From Cladopsammia gracilis (lineage: Eukaryota > Cnidaria > Anthozoa > Scleractinia > Dendrophylliidae): 64,000 bases of DNA. The translations under genes were made by a program, and so were the position numbers. The notes below the pieces were generated by a model. It had not been told where the DNA came from, ran no database searches, and saw only the letters and a list, made by a program, of their open reading frames with translations. Shown here piece by piece: positions 12,351 to 22,796 of the stretch. Position 1 is the first letter of the stretch; each line of letters opens with the position of its first letter. The stretch spans positions 231,792 through 295,791 of the forward strand of contig JAJGOT010000737.1 in NCBI GenBank assembly GCA_022457155.1, read 5' to 3'.

Positions 12351-12613
12351 GCTGGTATATGGCTGATCACCATAAATTCTTTGTCAATATCATATTTCGG
12401 GAACAGTACATCTAAGAGCGAAAGCTCTAATAGACCTAATACTTCGTTTTGATGAATAGCTAGCCATAATAACATCTCCTTACAAAAGGCATCTGTGACT
12501 TCAGTTCAGGGAAGTAATTTATTCTCGAGACACTCTTCTTTTATGTTACAGAAGGCGCATGAACGTGATTCTGCTGCAACTTTAAGTCTATAAAGTTTGG
12601 CCATTTGTTAAAA
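12351..12613 (-). mobile_element. LINE RT C-terminal zinc-finger remnant, opposite strand (unit I)
   Basis: Starting immediately after the poly-A run, the minus strand codes a zf-RVT-like segment (CAFCNI.EECLE, then a hydrophobic KEMLLWLAIHQNE block and DVLFPKYDIDKEF), with one stop in this copy. It is tail-to-tail with the plus-strand LINE remnant. Confidence 0.5.
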
Positions 12614-13063
12614 CAATTCTATTTAGAGCAACCTCCTGGGACAACCTCCTGTTGATGACAACTAACCAGTAAGACGAATTATCGAGAGGACTCTACCTAG
12701 AATCAGTACCGGGGGGAGCTAAAATGTAGTATTAGAGGCCTAGTACGCATCAGGAGTAGACAATATGCCTGTAGTAGTTTGGAAACGTAGAGCCGTTGAC
12801 GAGCTTGCAATTGTTGGAAGTGTACAATATGATGCCATTTACTGGTGACAAGCCAACAGTTCGGTCTAAAAGGATCATAATTCCACTCTCAAAGAAGGGT
12901 GGTTTAAATTGAAACTCTTATTCTTCGACCACTTCAACTTTAACCAAAATAAAATACACACTGCGGTTATAAACATTACAAAACAACGCATGTTGTAAAA
13001 AACTTTGATTAATGACTTGACGTTTCGTATGCTTCAACATACGTCTTCAGAAGTGACGTAATA

Positions 13064-13207
13064 TATCAACAACGAGTGCGAGGGTTTCATCAGGGGTTCC
13101 AAACACCGAGAAACAGATGAAAGCACGAGGCCGCTTCGGCCGAGTGCTTTTATTGTTTCGAGGTGTTTGGAACCCCTGATGAAACCCGAAGCACGAGTTT
13201 TTGATAT
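13064..13207. repeat. Left hairpin of the decayed Crypton-like element
   Basis: Imperfect palindrome of about 144 nt. The arms share TTTCATCAGGGGTTCCAAAC and its complement, extending outward to TATATCAA, with a GC-rich inner GGCCGCTTCGGCC core. Confidence 0.8.
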
Positions 13208-13343
13208 AGCAGTCTCAAAGTATGCCACAATGCAATTTCACAGGGTAGTGTGATATGGCTTTGTGTTTCCTGAGACAATGTGAATAATCTTAGGTTTGGT
13301 TTTTAATTACATTTTGGGTGTTAGTGCGCTTTCATGCGCGTTT

Positions 13344-13782
13344 GAAGATGGCAGCGTCTGTCGAGGAGCACATCGAAGGCCGTCAGTTTTCGAAAAGCCA
13401 AAAGTGGAGAAGAGGAATTGAAGTTGTTAGAAGAGAGTATTCCTAAGCCAACAGCTTACAAAACTAGATGGGCGATCAAAATGTTTCGTGAGTGGCAGAT
13501 TAATCGCAAAGTTAAAGTTCCTGTACACTTGATCCGGGTGGAGCATTAAAATGTTATTAAGAATTGCATAAAGTCTAGCCATTGAGTTCAGAATTAGAAA
13601 GAATGGATGCCTGCTCGTTAAACTACTGGCTCGGCAAATTTGTCCGAGAGGTTGCAAATAATAAAGGGGAGATGTATCCAGCGAAGATCCTTTGTGGCAT
13701 TATCGGTGGAATTCGAAGGTATCTTGTTGAAACTGTGGGAAGCGAAGCGCTGAATCCACTACAAGTCGAGGATAAAAGGTAA
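13344..13782 (+). pseudogene. N-terminal fragment of a Crypton/ZMYM-like tyrosine recombinase
   Basis: Two frames must be combined. One codes KPTAYKTRWAIKMFREWQ, the other, at 13582-13782, codes CSLNYWLGKFVREVANNKGE followed by YPAKILCGIIGGIRRYL. This order (T..W....F..W, then LNYWL.KF..E, then YP...L..I..GI.RYL) is the SAM-like core-binding domain of the animal proteins derived from Crypton recombinases (ZMYM2, QRICH1, KCTD1 relatives). Stops or a frameshift separate the parts, and the frame ends before any catalytic residue. Confidence 0.65.
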
Positions 13783-13987
13783 ATGGTAGAAACGTTATTT
13801 TATAAATAAAACTGTTTGCGAAATCTGTCGTTTTCCGTCGCTGTCTCGACAACGAGATGAAAGATACTACGAGGAAAGGTGTTGTTTATTTTTTAATTCA
13901 GCTTCGCTATCAATGCAAATTGTGAAATTAGCATTGTTGTAAACGGTGCAAAAATAAACTGTTGTTTTGTTTAATTTCTTTTGTTTT

Positions 13988-14105
13988 GATGCGCGAATCA
14001 AGATATCCAATGAGGAATCAGATGAAAACTACGTGTGGTTTGGATATGTGATCCAAAGCACACGTAGTTTTCATCTGGGTTTTCATTGGGTATCAAAATT
14101 CATGC
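13988..14105. repeat. Right hairpin of the decayed Crypton-like element
   Basis: Imperfect palindrome with best-matching arms AGATGAAAACTACGTGTG and CACACGTAGTTTTCATCT. Outer arm portions are diverged (GATATCCAATGA against TCATTGGGTATC). Confidence 0.75.
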
Positions 14106-14312
14106 ACGTGACGAATTTAGCCATTTTTATTGGCTGAATAACTCGTGAATTATTAATGAGTTTGAGAAGGTTGGATATAACACAATAAAATTTAAATGCT
14201 ATGGAGAAAGACTGGAACCTAATTTAAAAGAAATGACAATAGTGAAAAAATGATAATATACAGACCTATCGTAAAAGTCTGCATGCTAGGAAATATAAAC
14301 ATATATTCAAGG

Positions 14313-14600
14313 CTAGTAAAGAAAACGTTTCTTACTACCCACATTTTCATTTAAAGCTGGTTTTAAATCCCTAATCAATAATGTCTCCTTAATTCTACAA
14401 TGGATATCCGATCGCCCAGTCGTTAAAATTTCAAAATGATCCCATTTAATGTTGTGGCCCGTTGAAGTCATATGATCTGCAATGGCTGATAAATAATACT
14501 CTGTTTCACACTCTAAGATCATTTCATTGATCGAATTATTTTTCATCTTGCGCGACATAAGGTTATTTATGGTTTTTCACTGAAATCTCACGCTCATTAC
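14313..14600 (-). pseudogene. Penelope-like GIY-YIG endonuclease C-terminal fragment (unit I)
   Basis: The minus frame codes the C-terminal half of a Penelope-type GIY-YIG nuclease: AIADHMTSTGHNIKW, then a CRIKETLLIRDLKPALN segment, which contains the conserved H..TGH and E.. L(I).. P.LN positions. The catalytic GIY-YIG start is missing. Orthologue at 28323-28607. No reverse transcriptase lies upstream in this unit. Confidence 0.65.
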
Positions 14601-14609
14601 CAGAATTAA

Positions 14610-14945
14610 TTATTAGCTTTTACTTATCGTATTTTGTTGTTAATTTTGTTTCCAGCAGATTTATACTAGCTCTAATCGCTTGAGTCACACGAGTGCACGG
14701 ATTCATTTTTCAGGTGATTACGATTTTTCATAATCTCTTTGAGTTCGACGTAAGCCAAGGTGATGGTTTATGTCGCATTCGTTTTGTTTTTCGCGGAGCA
14801 TGTTTAATTTGTTAGCATGCAACAGTTTAAAATAGATCCTTTCACAAGATTCTATATCTTTCCAGGGCAATCCATGAAGCAGTGGTAATTTCCCTGTAAT
14901 TCGTGAATAAACATGTCTGGATTAAAATTCTTGAACGGCCTTGTG
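14610..14945 (-). pseudogene. Decayed LINE fragment, endonuclease-RT linker-like (unit I)
   Basis: Shifting minus frames give NFNPDMFIHELQ, then ESCERIYFKLLHANKLNML, then AYVELKEIMKNRNHLKNESV. This order resembles the linker between endonuclease and RT in CR1/L2-type LINEs. Several stops and frameshifts are present. The identification is weak and based on pattern only. Confidence 0.4.
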
Positions 14946-14999
14946 TGACATATTTCTATCTGATCTATCTATTTTTGCTAGGTGCGCTATGCCGCACAT

Positions 15000-16326
15000 G
15001 TTAGGCAGAGGTTTCCTGTACGTATGTTATATGCGTACGCATGCCATGTAGTCATGTAGTCGGTTTTTAGCAACCGCCATGTTCTTGGATGTTGTTGTGC
15101 CGAAACTATTCTCGAGTATCTACTCTGCGAAACACAGCAGTAGGAACTGTTATTTTACGAATAACATACACAAGGCAGTGCATGGTCGCTGATTCCGAAA
15201 TCGATTACGCCCTGAGTCACGACTCTTGATTCTTGATTCGCCCATGAGATCAGTTATTATCTTGAAATTTGTTGTAGAACGAATGTAAAGACAAACCTCC
15301 CCACCTTTATACGAAAAGACGACTGCTGAATGATTTGAATTAATGATAAGAATAATATCAACCTGATCAACCTCCTTTTGCAGTGTATTATCCGTTAACA
15401 GCTCAAAAAAAAAGTGTTTCCAAGTGAATCGTTTTATTCCTGCAAAATGTCAACCAAATTGTACAAAAGACAGATGTTTTCGATCTGCCTTACGTTTTAA
15501 TTTTCTTTTGTTTTTGTTTGCCATCGACTCCATCAAACTCGGGGGCAAGGATGAAATCCCCAACTCGGTCTATACTTAAGCTTTACCCAATCCATCCTTT
15601 ATTGAACAAGCGTTTGCTAACTCGTTTTATTTGGAGCATAGACATTTAGAAATAAGATTTTTTTATCTTGTACGAGCTAATGAATAAAACGATCCTGTTT
15701 TTCTTCTCGTACAGGTTGCAGATTGAATTTTAAACAATTTTAAATATTAAAAATAAGAACATCTCTACTATAATCAGACCCATATGAGGAAAACAACTCA
15801 CCCTTCCACTATTTTCGACTTCTTCAGTACTATAAATCTCTTGCAATAAACGACGTCCGCTTGCCTCATTAGCCAAGTGAAAACCGCCTTCCGTCTTTCA
15901 AAAGCACGAATCCCTCGAGCATTTAATGATATTAATATAAATTAAACGTTACCAGCCACCATTTACCATGATCATTAAAACTCGCCGAACCACCACCGAA
16001 GTTGACAAAAGGCCGGTTAATCATATGTATTCCTTTGCATACGTAGTGCCAGTAGGGAACTTACATTTGTTTTTTGGATATTTTATAACACTTTTCAGTC
16101 TGACAACTTAACAACTTACGTAATAATAATAAAAAAGAAAATGAAAAACTGCTGACCCACTGTTGAATGAAGCGAGGAAAATAAAGAAAGAGAACAAAAC
16201 AAAAGATGAAAATCGAACCGACTCACAATCCTACAAAGCGAAAAATGAATTGTTAACCAAACCTGCTTGTTCTCCATAACATTCGCTTCGATCATGATGT
16301 CATATTGTGAGTGGAAATTTAGTTGA
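15000..16326. other. Non-coding stretch shared by units I and II
   Basis: Collinear with about 32170-33516 in unit II. Only short A/T-rich ORFs are present, none with recognisable motifs. Confidence 0.5.
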
Positions 16327-17254
16327 AAACAGCAAATCACATAATGTTCAGCCTTAATAAAACAAAACAGACAACAATAAATGATAACCGATCAGGTTAA
16401 AGTGGATTTAAGATACCGTCACGAAATTTTTCCTTGTCCGGAAAAAGAGCTAGCTACCTGATATGACCAGCTTTCCTCCGTCTGACGATTTTTCTTGGCA
16501 GTTCAGCAGCCATCTCGTACCGGGTATCTTTTAAACTCTTCAATTTTAAATAAATAATAATAATTCTCTGCCCCCATATCGAGGAAACCGATCAATTATT
16601 GGTCTACCGACTTCCGTTTTCGTTGAGCCCGTTGAAAATCTATGCCATGTGATTCAGTGTACTAACTTTAAGGTAATTTTCATTTTCTTCTTTATCCTCA
16701 ATTCCGAAGAAGCGAAAATTTTCGCGCCTCTATATGCATTTGCCTTCACAATCTTTTTTTAACTTTTACGCCGACGGCTTTAGCTTCATTAACTTGCGTG
16801 TTGAGCTCGCGTAGGCCATCTTGTAATACATTGTTGTATATATTGTTGCTGTTTTTTAATACATCTCTGCGACAATTGGAGAGTGGTCTCTCATATGAGT
16901 AATATCTCGAGCTCTATTCTCAACAATAACATTTATCATATCGTTTCTAGTGGTGATCAAATATATTCATCTTTAAATGTTGTTCGTAAAGGAAGTTGCG
17001 ACGTGCATGCAAGCACATGGTTTATTTGTTTACCTGATGGTAAACCCTGTTTCAGCACATCCCAGCTTTTCAATAGAATCGCATAGGTCAGGGAATTCTC
17101 GTGCTCTGATTGGCTAGAGAACAGGGGGTATTCAACGTGGAATTGCGACTTGAGAGCGAGGCTGCGCGATATTGCACCGTAGCAACGACCATAGCAACGC
17201 TGTCGCTTCAATAAAAAATTTCGGAAACAATATAGAAACAATGCATTTTTAATA

Positions 17255-18820
17255 ATGTTTTCCACTCCATTATCACCTAGTACAAAAGCAAACGAAAAGA
17301 AAAATCTGTTTCAAGTCAATAGCGTTGAAGATTATCCTTGTTTCAGTTTAAACTTCGACTTTTTGGAGCGTGTTAAAAAGCCGCTTTCTCTAGCGAGTAC
17401 AAGAAAGCGACGAAGCAACGCAGAGGAAATGGCCACAACTAGCCAAGAAAAAGATGCAAGTACAAGTTCAAACGCCGACGAAGAAGCAGTGTCAGTTGTC
17501 ACATACACAGAAGAAGAACTGGCTGCTTTTAAAGAAAACATGGCCTCAGAAAATACTAAGAAAAGTACAAGTACATCCGTTCGTCGCTTGCAATCATGGT
17601 ACGTGGAAAAACACAAAACTGAACTTGACTTAAACAAAATCTCTGCAGCAGAAGCTCCTCAACTTCTGAAGCATTTCTTCATTGAAATACGCCAAACAAA
17701 GAAGGATAGCAAGGGCAAAGAATATGAGCCTGGTTCACTACAGACCTACCGTAATGGTCTCCGAAGATATTTCCTTGAACGGCAGTGTCCGCCGGCTCCC
17801 GACAATTTTGACATCGAGAAGTTTGAGGAAGTTTCCACCATGCTCTCCGTGAAGAAAAAAGATTTGAAGAAGAAAGGGTTCGGAAACAAACCAAACGCAG
17901 CCCAGCCACTTGAAGATGCTGAAGTCGAGAAGTTGTGGTCATCCGGAGGGATTGGTCTTCACAATCCCCGTTCGCTTTTCCATCTAGTTTGGTGGAACAA
18001 TGTAACGCACCTCGGAATGAGAGCTTTCAAGGAGCAGTACGATTGTCAGCTGGAAGATTTTACAATCACTGAACAGTATATTGAATACAAAGAACGGCAA
18101 ACAAAGAACCGCCAAGGAGACGAAGGAAGCGCGGCCAAACGAGCAAGAAAGTACAACAACAAGATTTGGCAAACGGATGGAGGACAACGAGACCCATATC
18201 GAGCATTCACAGAGTATGTCGCACACCGTCCTAAAGGTGACAAAGTTCCTCGTAATTTCTTCCTGACTCCAGTCGATAATCCAACATCAGACGTGTGGTA
18301 TAAGATGGTTCCAGTCGGCCGAAATAAACTTGCAAAGCAGATGCAGGAAATCGCCTCTTTCGCATCATTGGATGGAAAGTTCACAAATTCAAGCGGTCGC
18401 AAAACTGTCATCCAAAGCTTGCGAGATGAATTCCATCCTCTGGAAATTTCAGAGCTTACAGGACACGCCGACCCTGGTTCCATTTCAAGTTACAGCCACA
18501 ACCCGTTGGAAAAACAGCGACAGATGTCTAACAAGTTGGCTGGTTTTTCGTCTGCTACCACAACTTCCAACGCCAACAGCGCTTCGTCGCCTGGTTCGTC
18601 AACACAGGTTCGCGCACAGGTTTTACGCGAGGTTAACAGTTCTGCCTTGCAAACCACCCAGGAAAACAGCACAGCATCCGTAAATAACGATGGCAGCAAC
18701 CCTGCAGCGTTAACAGCTAGTGCTCTTGGCGGACTGTTTACCGGGGTAACGTTCAACAACTCCCCACTAAATATTTCCATCAGCTTTCAGTCAAATGTTA
18801 ATCCCAGCAGCTCTCTTTAA
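17255..18820 (+). CDS. Crypton-type tyrosine recombinase (DUF3504-like), intact 521-codon ORF
   Basis: Predicted DNA-integration recombinase of a Crypton-like transposon; the same fold was domesticated in ZMYM2, QRICH1 and KCTD1. Residues 1-100 are a low-complexity Ser/Thr/Glu leader. Residues 103-190 form the core-binding domain (SVRRLQSWYVEKH, then SLQTYRNGLRRYFLER). Residues 215-430 form the catalytic domain: box I Arg256 in HLGMRAFKEQY, box II SSGR with Arg382, His404 in LTGHAD, and the nucleophile candidate Tyr413 in SSYSHN. The box II His expected at 379 is Ser, which could impair activity. The Ser/Thr/Asn-rich tail ends in hydrophobic LFTGVTFNN-type repeats. Start at 17255 is the first Met of the open frame; Met59 (17429) before MATTSQEK is an alternative. 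There are no introns, stops or frameshifts. The recombinase identity is firm; mobility today is inference. Confidence 0.8.
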   Translation: MFSTPLSPSTKANEKKNLFQVNSVEDYPCFSLNFDFLERVKKPLSLASTRKRRSNAEEMATTSQEKDASTSSNADEEAVSVVTYTEEELAAFKENMASENTKKSTSTSVRRLQSWYVEKHKTELDLNKISAAEAPQLLKHFFIEIRQTKKDSKGKEYEPGSLQTYRNGLRRYFLERQCPPAPDNFDIEKFEEVSTMLSVKKKDLKKKGFGNKPNAAQPLEDAEVEKLWSSGGIGLHNPRSLFHLVWWNNVTHLGMRAFKEQYDCQLEDFTITEQYIEYKERQTKNRQGDEGSAAKRARKYNNKIWQTDGGQRDPYRAFTEYVAHRPKGDKVPRNFFLTPVDNPTSDVWYKMVPVGRNKLAKQMQEIASFASLDGKFTNSSGRKTVIQSLRDEFHPLEISELTGHADPGSISSYSHNPLEKQRQMSNKLAGFSSATTTSNANSASSPGSSTQVRAQVLREVNSSALQTTQENSTASVNNDGSNPAALTASALGGLFTGVTFNNSPLNISISFQSNVNPSSSL

Positions 18821-19338
18821 AGTGAATATTCGGTAAACTTGTGATGAGCTGAAACGTAATGTTGACTTTTTAGTAATGCTTAGTTTTTGTTTTGAAGAAG
18901 TTGAACTTTGAAAAACATTGGACATGATATTGAACCGCCGAATTATTTAATTGTAAGCGGTTGTTAGATTTAGATTTGGAGTACTTACCACTGTTTTGTT
19001 GTTTGACGTACTTTCACTCCGAGTGCGTGATTCTTTCATTCAGTGGAGATGTCGTCCTGATCCATCTTGAGCTCATTTTGTCAAAACTTGAATCTGATCT
19101 TATTGTAAAGACGGCTTGATTTGAAATATAGAAGGCTATTTAGTGTTAAAAAGCTCGTGTGAAGAATTAGAAAACGAAAGTTTGTAATCCACGAGGTTGT
19201 TTGTGATTTTTCACTTGATTCCTATTGGCTCGCTCCTGACATTTTGACAGTTGATTTAGAGCTGTTGAAAATGGCTCTCCTCCCCCAAAATTCGCAACAT
19301 TTACCAAATTTTCATTATTGTAAAGGCTATGCGATTCA

Positions 19339-19472
19339 AGGAAAATCCATTACCTGACTCGTGAATTCCACGTTAAATTTCACTCGAAAAAACCGATATC
19401 GCGATTCGTGCGATATCGGTTTTTCTCGTGAAATTTAACGTGGAATTCCCTCGTCAGGTAATGGATTTTCCT
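19339..19472. repeat. Large hairpin downstream of the recombinase ORF
   Basis: Near-perfect palindrome of about 134 nt. The arms read GGAAAATCCATTACCTGAC, then AATTCCACGTTAAATTTCAC, then AAAACCGATATCGC, around a loop of about 7 nt. Parts of the arm (AACGTGGAATT and GTCAGGGAATTC) recur in the 5' flank of the ORF at about 17089-17150, hinting that both sides share terminal motifs. Confidence 0.85.
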
Positions 19473-19750
19473 ATAATGTCAGATAGCACGCTTATACTCA
19501 TCTGTCCGCAAGCATGGTCAAGCATGCTTTACAGTGTAAGATTCATGCGCGATAGAGGAATCAAAGGCTCCTAAGAGTCAACCCGTGAGTAAGAAATGCT
19601 AACACGCAACGCAATATTTCGGTAAGCTTATGTTTTCACATTGACACGGTTCGATATTTTAAAAAAAAATAACCGCAAGGATTTTTGACGAACGCAAAAA
19701 AGAAGGAAATCACTTTCATAATGTCCAGTTCGAAAAAAAAAAAAAACAAA

Positions 19751-19824
19751 AGAGTCAAGGGCGTGAATTGAACCCGGTCCTCCGGAGTCAAATCCGGCGC
19801 CTGAGCCCACGAGGCCATCGAGGT
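19751..19824 (-). ncRNA. tRNA-like sequence / tRNA-derived SINE head (unit I)
   Basis: The minus strand reads TGGCCTCGTGGGC (A-box like), a perfect 5-bp anticodon-type stem CCGGA/TCCGG, GGGTTCAATTC (B-box like), then TTGACTCTTTT and a T run that could end Pol III transcription. T-stem and acceptor pairing are poor, so a functional tRNA is unlikely. A retroposed tRNA relative fits best. Copy at 33535-33610. Confidence 0.5.
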
Positions 19825-20014
19825 ACACGTACGCAATTGACTAGATCGATTTTATGTCGCATTAAAGACTCCAAATGCGAAACATCTTTAAGCTTATTGT
19901 TGTTTATATTCGTTTACAACAAATTAGTCATTGTTATCGCTGGATTCACGCTGTTCTTGTTACGAAACGCATTCGTAACAAAGCATTACGTCACTAAGTT
20001 TACTGCTGATGGAA

Positions 20015-20073
20015 GGAGTGAGCGAGTGAGTGAGTGAGTGAGCGAGTGAGTGAGCGAGTGAGCGAGTGAGTGC
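20015..20073. repeat. GAGTGAGC microsatellite (unit I)
   Basis: An imperfect tetranucleotide array of GAGT and GAGC units. The unit II allele at 33863-33899 is shorter, showing length change after the duplication. Confidence 0.9.
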
Positions 20074-20074
20074 T

Positions 20075-21536
20075 CATTTGCATATCTGTCTCCGTTACCG
20101 ATAACCCGTTCATTACGCATGCGCGTATTCACGGGTTAAAAAGCGGGTAATAGGTCACTGTTTGCAATAGGCGGTTGATTTGCACGTTTCGTGCGCGCTC
20201 ACCCGGGAAGTAATTTTCGATCCACACTGATATAAACCAATTTCTTATTTAACAGTAAACTATGAGACCAGAGTTTCTTGTTGACACAGATAAAAGACGG
20301 TCGGTCGCATCAGGAAAATGGCTCGCTGTTGTTAAGATCAAATGTTGAAAATGTGGCACATGATTGACAGTCGTTCGACTGTGCTAACAGGAATTATTGT
20401 TACTTAGTTTCACTCGCTTTGCCGTGTAAAAATATAAAAATCCAGCGTAGAATTATTTTCGCTTAGTTCTCCAGTACGATAACCATAACACCTGTCTTAG
20501 CTGTAATGAAAGTGTAAGAACCTGCAAAAGTCCTTTTGTTAAGTTGTTAGTACCTGCGTTACTTTGAAAGTAATAAATGTTTAGTCTCATCCAATGGGAC
20601 TTCTGAAATGTTTGTTTATGTTTTCTAGCAAGGCTTGTTTTGTTATGATGTAATTCAAGTTGTGCGTTCGGTTAGTCTTAAATACAAGTGCTTCGTAAGA
20701 CGTGAGTCGGAATACGTCCGGTGGGGCTGTGCCCCCGGTCGAGTTGCCGGTTACACTATGGTTACTTCGAGTTTACTTGCGTATTTCTCACTTATAACAT
20801 TGAGCAAGTTTCGGCATTTTTAATTAGTTCTTATGACAACAAAAATATAATTACAAATGCACTTATTACGATGTCCCTTATAGTTTTCCAATACCGAGTA
20901 ATACATTAGTGACAAATTAGTAAATGAAAAAAAAAATATATATGATGGCTGTCTTCGTTTATGCTTATAGCTGCTTATGTAGTATTCCTATAGTTATTAG
21001 TTTGGCATCAGAGAATTGGGTATCTTTAAGCAAGTGAGTCACTTTTCTATTTTACAAAGGAAGATTTCACAAGGCTTAGTTGGATAATTATCGATTTTTT
21101 TCGACCCCTTGTCCCTTTTTCGTCATAAAACTGTTTAAAACGTTGGATTGGCTTCATCACTTAGTAGGACTCGCATGTTTGTGGACAACCCCACATACCC
21201 TTGCTCCTGCTGTGAAACCCACATGTAAAATATTTCGATTTAGGATTTTATAACTTAGCAGTGGTCGCGGGCAGTTATCGATTAGTAAAAGTAAACCAAT
21301 CAGAGATAGTTTATATGGCGCGCTCTTATGAATAATAAGTTATGAAAATTACATGGATGAATGTTTCGTATTGTGTAAATTGTTGTTACGATGACAATAC
21401 AATAACTTCTATTTCATCTCGAATTTGAGATAGCAAAAAAATCCATCATCATTTTAATAGGGTCTTCTTCGATATTTCTTGTACAAGGGCTTATTTTCAC
21501 GCGAAAAATGGAAATATAACTGCAATGAGAAAGAAA
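20075..21536. other. Non-coding end of unit I
   Basis: Collinear with 33900-36132 in unit II apart from the extra unit II blocks at 34621-35142 and about 35598-35820. No gene is recognised. Short ORFs differ between units and are not called. Confidence 0.5.
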
Positions 21537-21666
21537 TGTGATGCTCTCCAGCAGAGTTTCCAGTTATGTCCGCTCTGCACGACGGGTTTTAACAAGTTAT
21601 TTAAATTGGCCAAGTACTCCGCATTCTTTCCCACAATGACAGAACTGTTCAAACCCACGTTGTTAT
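21537..21666 (-). pseudogene. Truncated TLDc exon stub (unit II)
   Basis: Carries the acceptor side of the TLDc N-terminal exon (acceptor CTCGCTTCAG, NNVGLNSSVIVGK to WKLCW) but stops at the duplication breakpoint, losing the GKGPT and FGGY strands. It cannot code a TLDc domain. Confidence 0.8.
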
Positions 21667-22778
21667 CTGAAGCGAGAAAAACCCGAACATTAAATTAAAT
21701 TAAATGATATTAAGTACACATCGATCTTAAGTGAAATGATAACACATTTTGGATGGCTCCAACGTCCAGCAAGTGAACAAATTAAAATCGAAAAAATTAC
21801 TTTTCTTGAACAATTCAAATGCTACCAAGGAAACTTGCATGAGTTTTTCCATCAACAGGGAGCAGCAGCTTGGAAACTCGTTTAGGTTAACAGGCCAAAA
21901 TGCATCCGTTTTTTCTTCATTAAATTTCAACCTGCATGGAAATATTTACTAAGTAAAGGTGAAGAAGCAAAATGACACTGAGATGCTCTTAATATACTAT
22001 TCAGATAGCTCACAAGCCACTACGCGCTTAAATAAGTTTTTTTTTTAAACAAAATTACTATGTTGAAACTGATCAAGCCGGACGAGCTTTGGACTTTGGC
22101 TCGGTCCTAATCTTAAACAAAGTTTTTGGTATTCTTCAGGTTCCCCCAGTCAGGTTAGGCATTCATTCTTTGTCTGTTTGTCTTATACAGCACGCCGACT
22201 ATTTTTCGCGGTTAAATATTGTGCACGGATTTTCTTTTGCAAAAGCGGTGTAGCCCTCTCCCTCAAAAATGGAATGGTAAACATACATTTTTCACCTTCA
22301 ACGACCCAACAGATATTATAGCTAATCTCATGGCCCAGGAAAACGTATATTTTAATAACTGTTGGACCAGGATTGTGCAGTGTTGACTGTGACTTGTGGA
22401 CTGCGTACTACGAAATGTGGAAAGTGGACCGTAGGATACAGTCTGTTGATCGTGGACTGGTGGACTGTGAAGTGCGGATTGTAGACTGCTTCACATCTTG
22501 AGTGTCGCTAAAAAGACTTACACTGGGAGCGGTTTGAGTGGGGACTGGGATCAAAGACCCGTTTGAAGAGCCTGAAAAGCTACTTGTTAGTTTATAGTTG
22601 GTCAAGTGCACTTTTGTTTTACTTGGGACGCATTTTAAGGCCTCAGGGGGCAATTTTGTGTCCAAGAATTCAGTGTGGATATATAACTTCATAACCTCGC
22701 ACTGCATAAACTAGGTGTATTGTAGTGTGACATAATGGTAGCAGAATCTTTAAAAAACACATCTTTAAGAGAACAAGA

Positions 22779-22796
22779 TATTAAACTTGCACAAGT
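22779..22796 (-). pseudogene. Truncated 37-nt exon (unit II)
   Basis: Retains the acceptor and the first part (ACTTGTGCAAGTTTAAT on the minus strand) of the exon seen intact at 8230-8266, but the donor half is missing, where AACAAGAT joins directly. Unit III has the same lesion at 37374-37390. Confidence 0.6.

Larger units (their letters stand above)
13057..14172 (+). mobile_element. Decayed Crypton-like element between two hairpins, private to unit I
   Basis: Unit II reads directly from CTTCAGAAGTGAC to GTTGGATATAAC, so about 1.1 kb is inserted in unit I (or was cleanly lost from II). A large imperfect hairpin lies near each end (13064-13207 and 13988-14105). Between them is a plus-strand remnant of the N-terminal domain of a metazoan Crypton-type tyrosine recombinase. 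The catalytic half is missing, so this copy is non-autonomous or degenerate. Confidence 0.65.
16327..19740 (+). mobile_element. 3.4-kb unit I-specific segment containing an intact Crypton-type element
   Basis: Unit II reads from GAAATTTAGTT (about 33515) through an A-rich bridge straight to GAGTCAAGGGCGTG, whereas unit I has 3.4 kb between these points. The segment contains the 521-codon tyrosine recombinase and a large hairpin downstream of it. The true element ends may be narrower than the segment, because Cryptons usually lack terminal inverted repeats and target duplications. A/T-rich sequence at both edges prevents base-exact placement. Deletion from unit II is the alternative. Confidence 0.6.
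5093..21536. repeat. Tandem segmental duplication, unit I (about 16.4 kb)
   Basis: The unit starts at TGTGATGCTC inside the TLDc exon and ends just before the same motif at 21537. The landmark AATGATATTAAGTACACATC occurs at about 5811, 21704 and 36295, and long collinear stretches match unit II throughout. Unit I differs by several private insertions (5252-5806, 6910-7820, 8409-8584, 13057-14172, 16327-19740) and lacks about 700 bp present in both other units (counterpart of 22946-23654). Confidence 0.9.

Noticed and set aside
12017..12613. Twin-priming inversion of a single LINE
   Set aside because: The inverted part lies after the poly-A tail rather than before the sense part.
17332..18780. 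Long antisense ORFs opposite the recombinase
   Set aside because: Shadow frames of the 17255-18820 coding sequence.
19751..19824. Functional tRNA gene
   Set aside because: T-arm and acceptor do not pair properly and the anticodon loop is irregular; kept only as tRNA-like.
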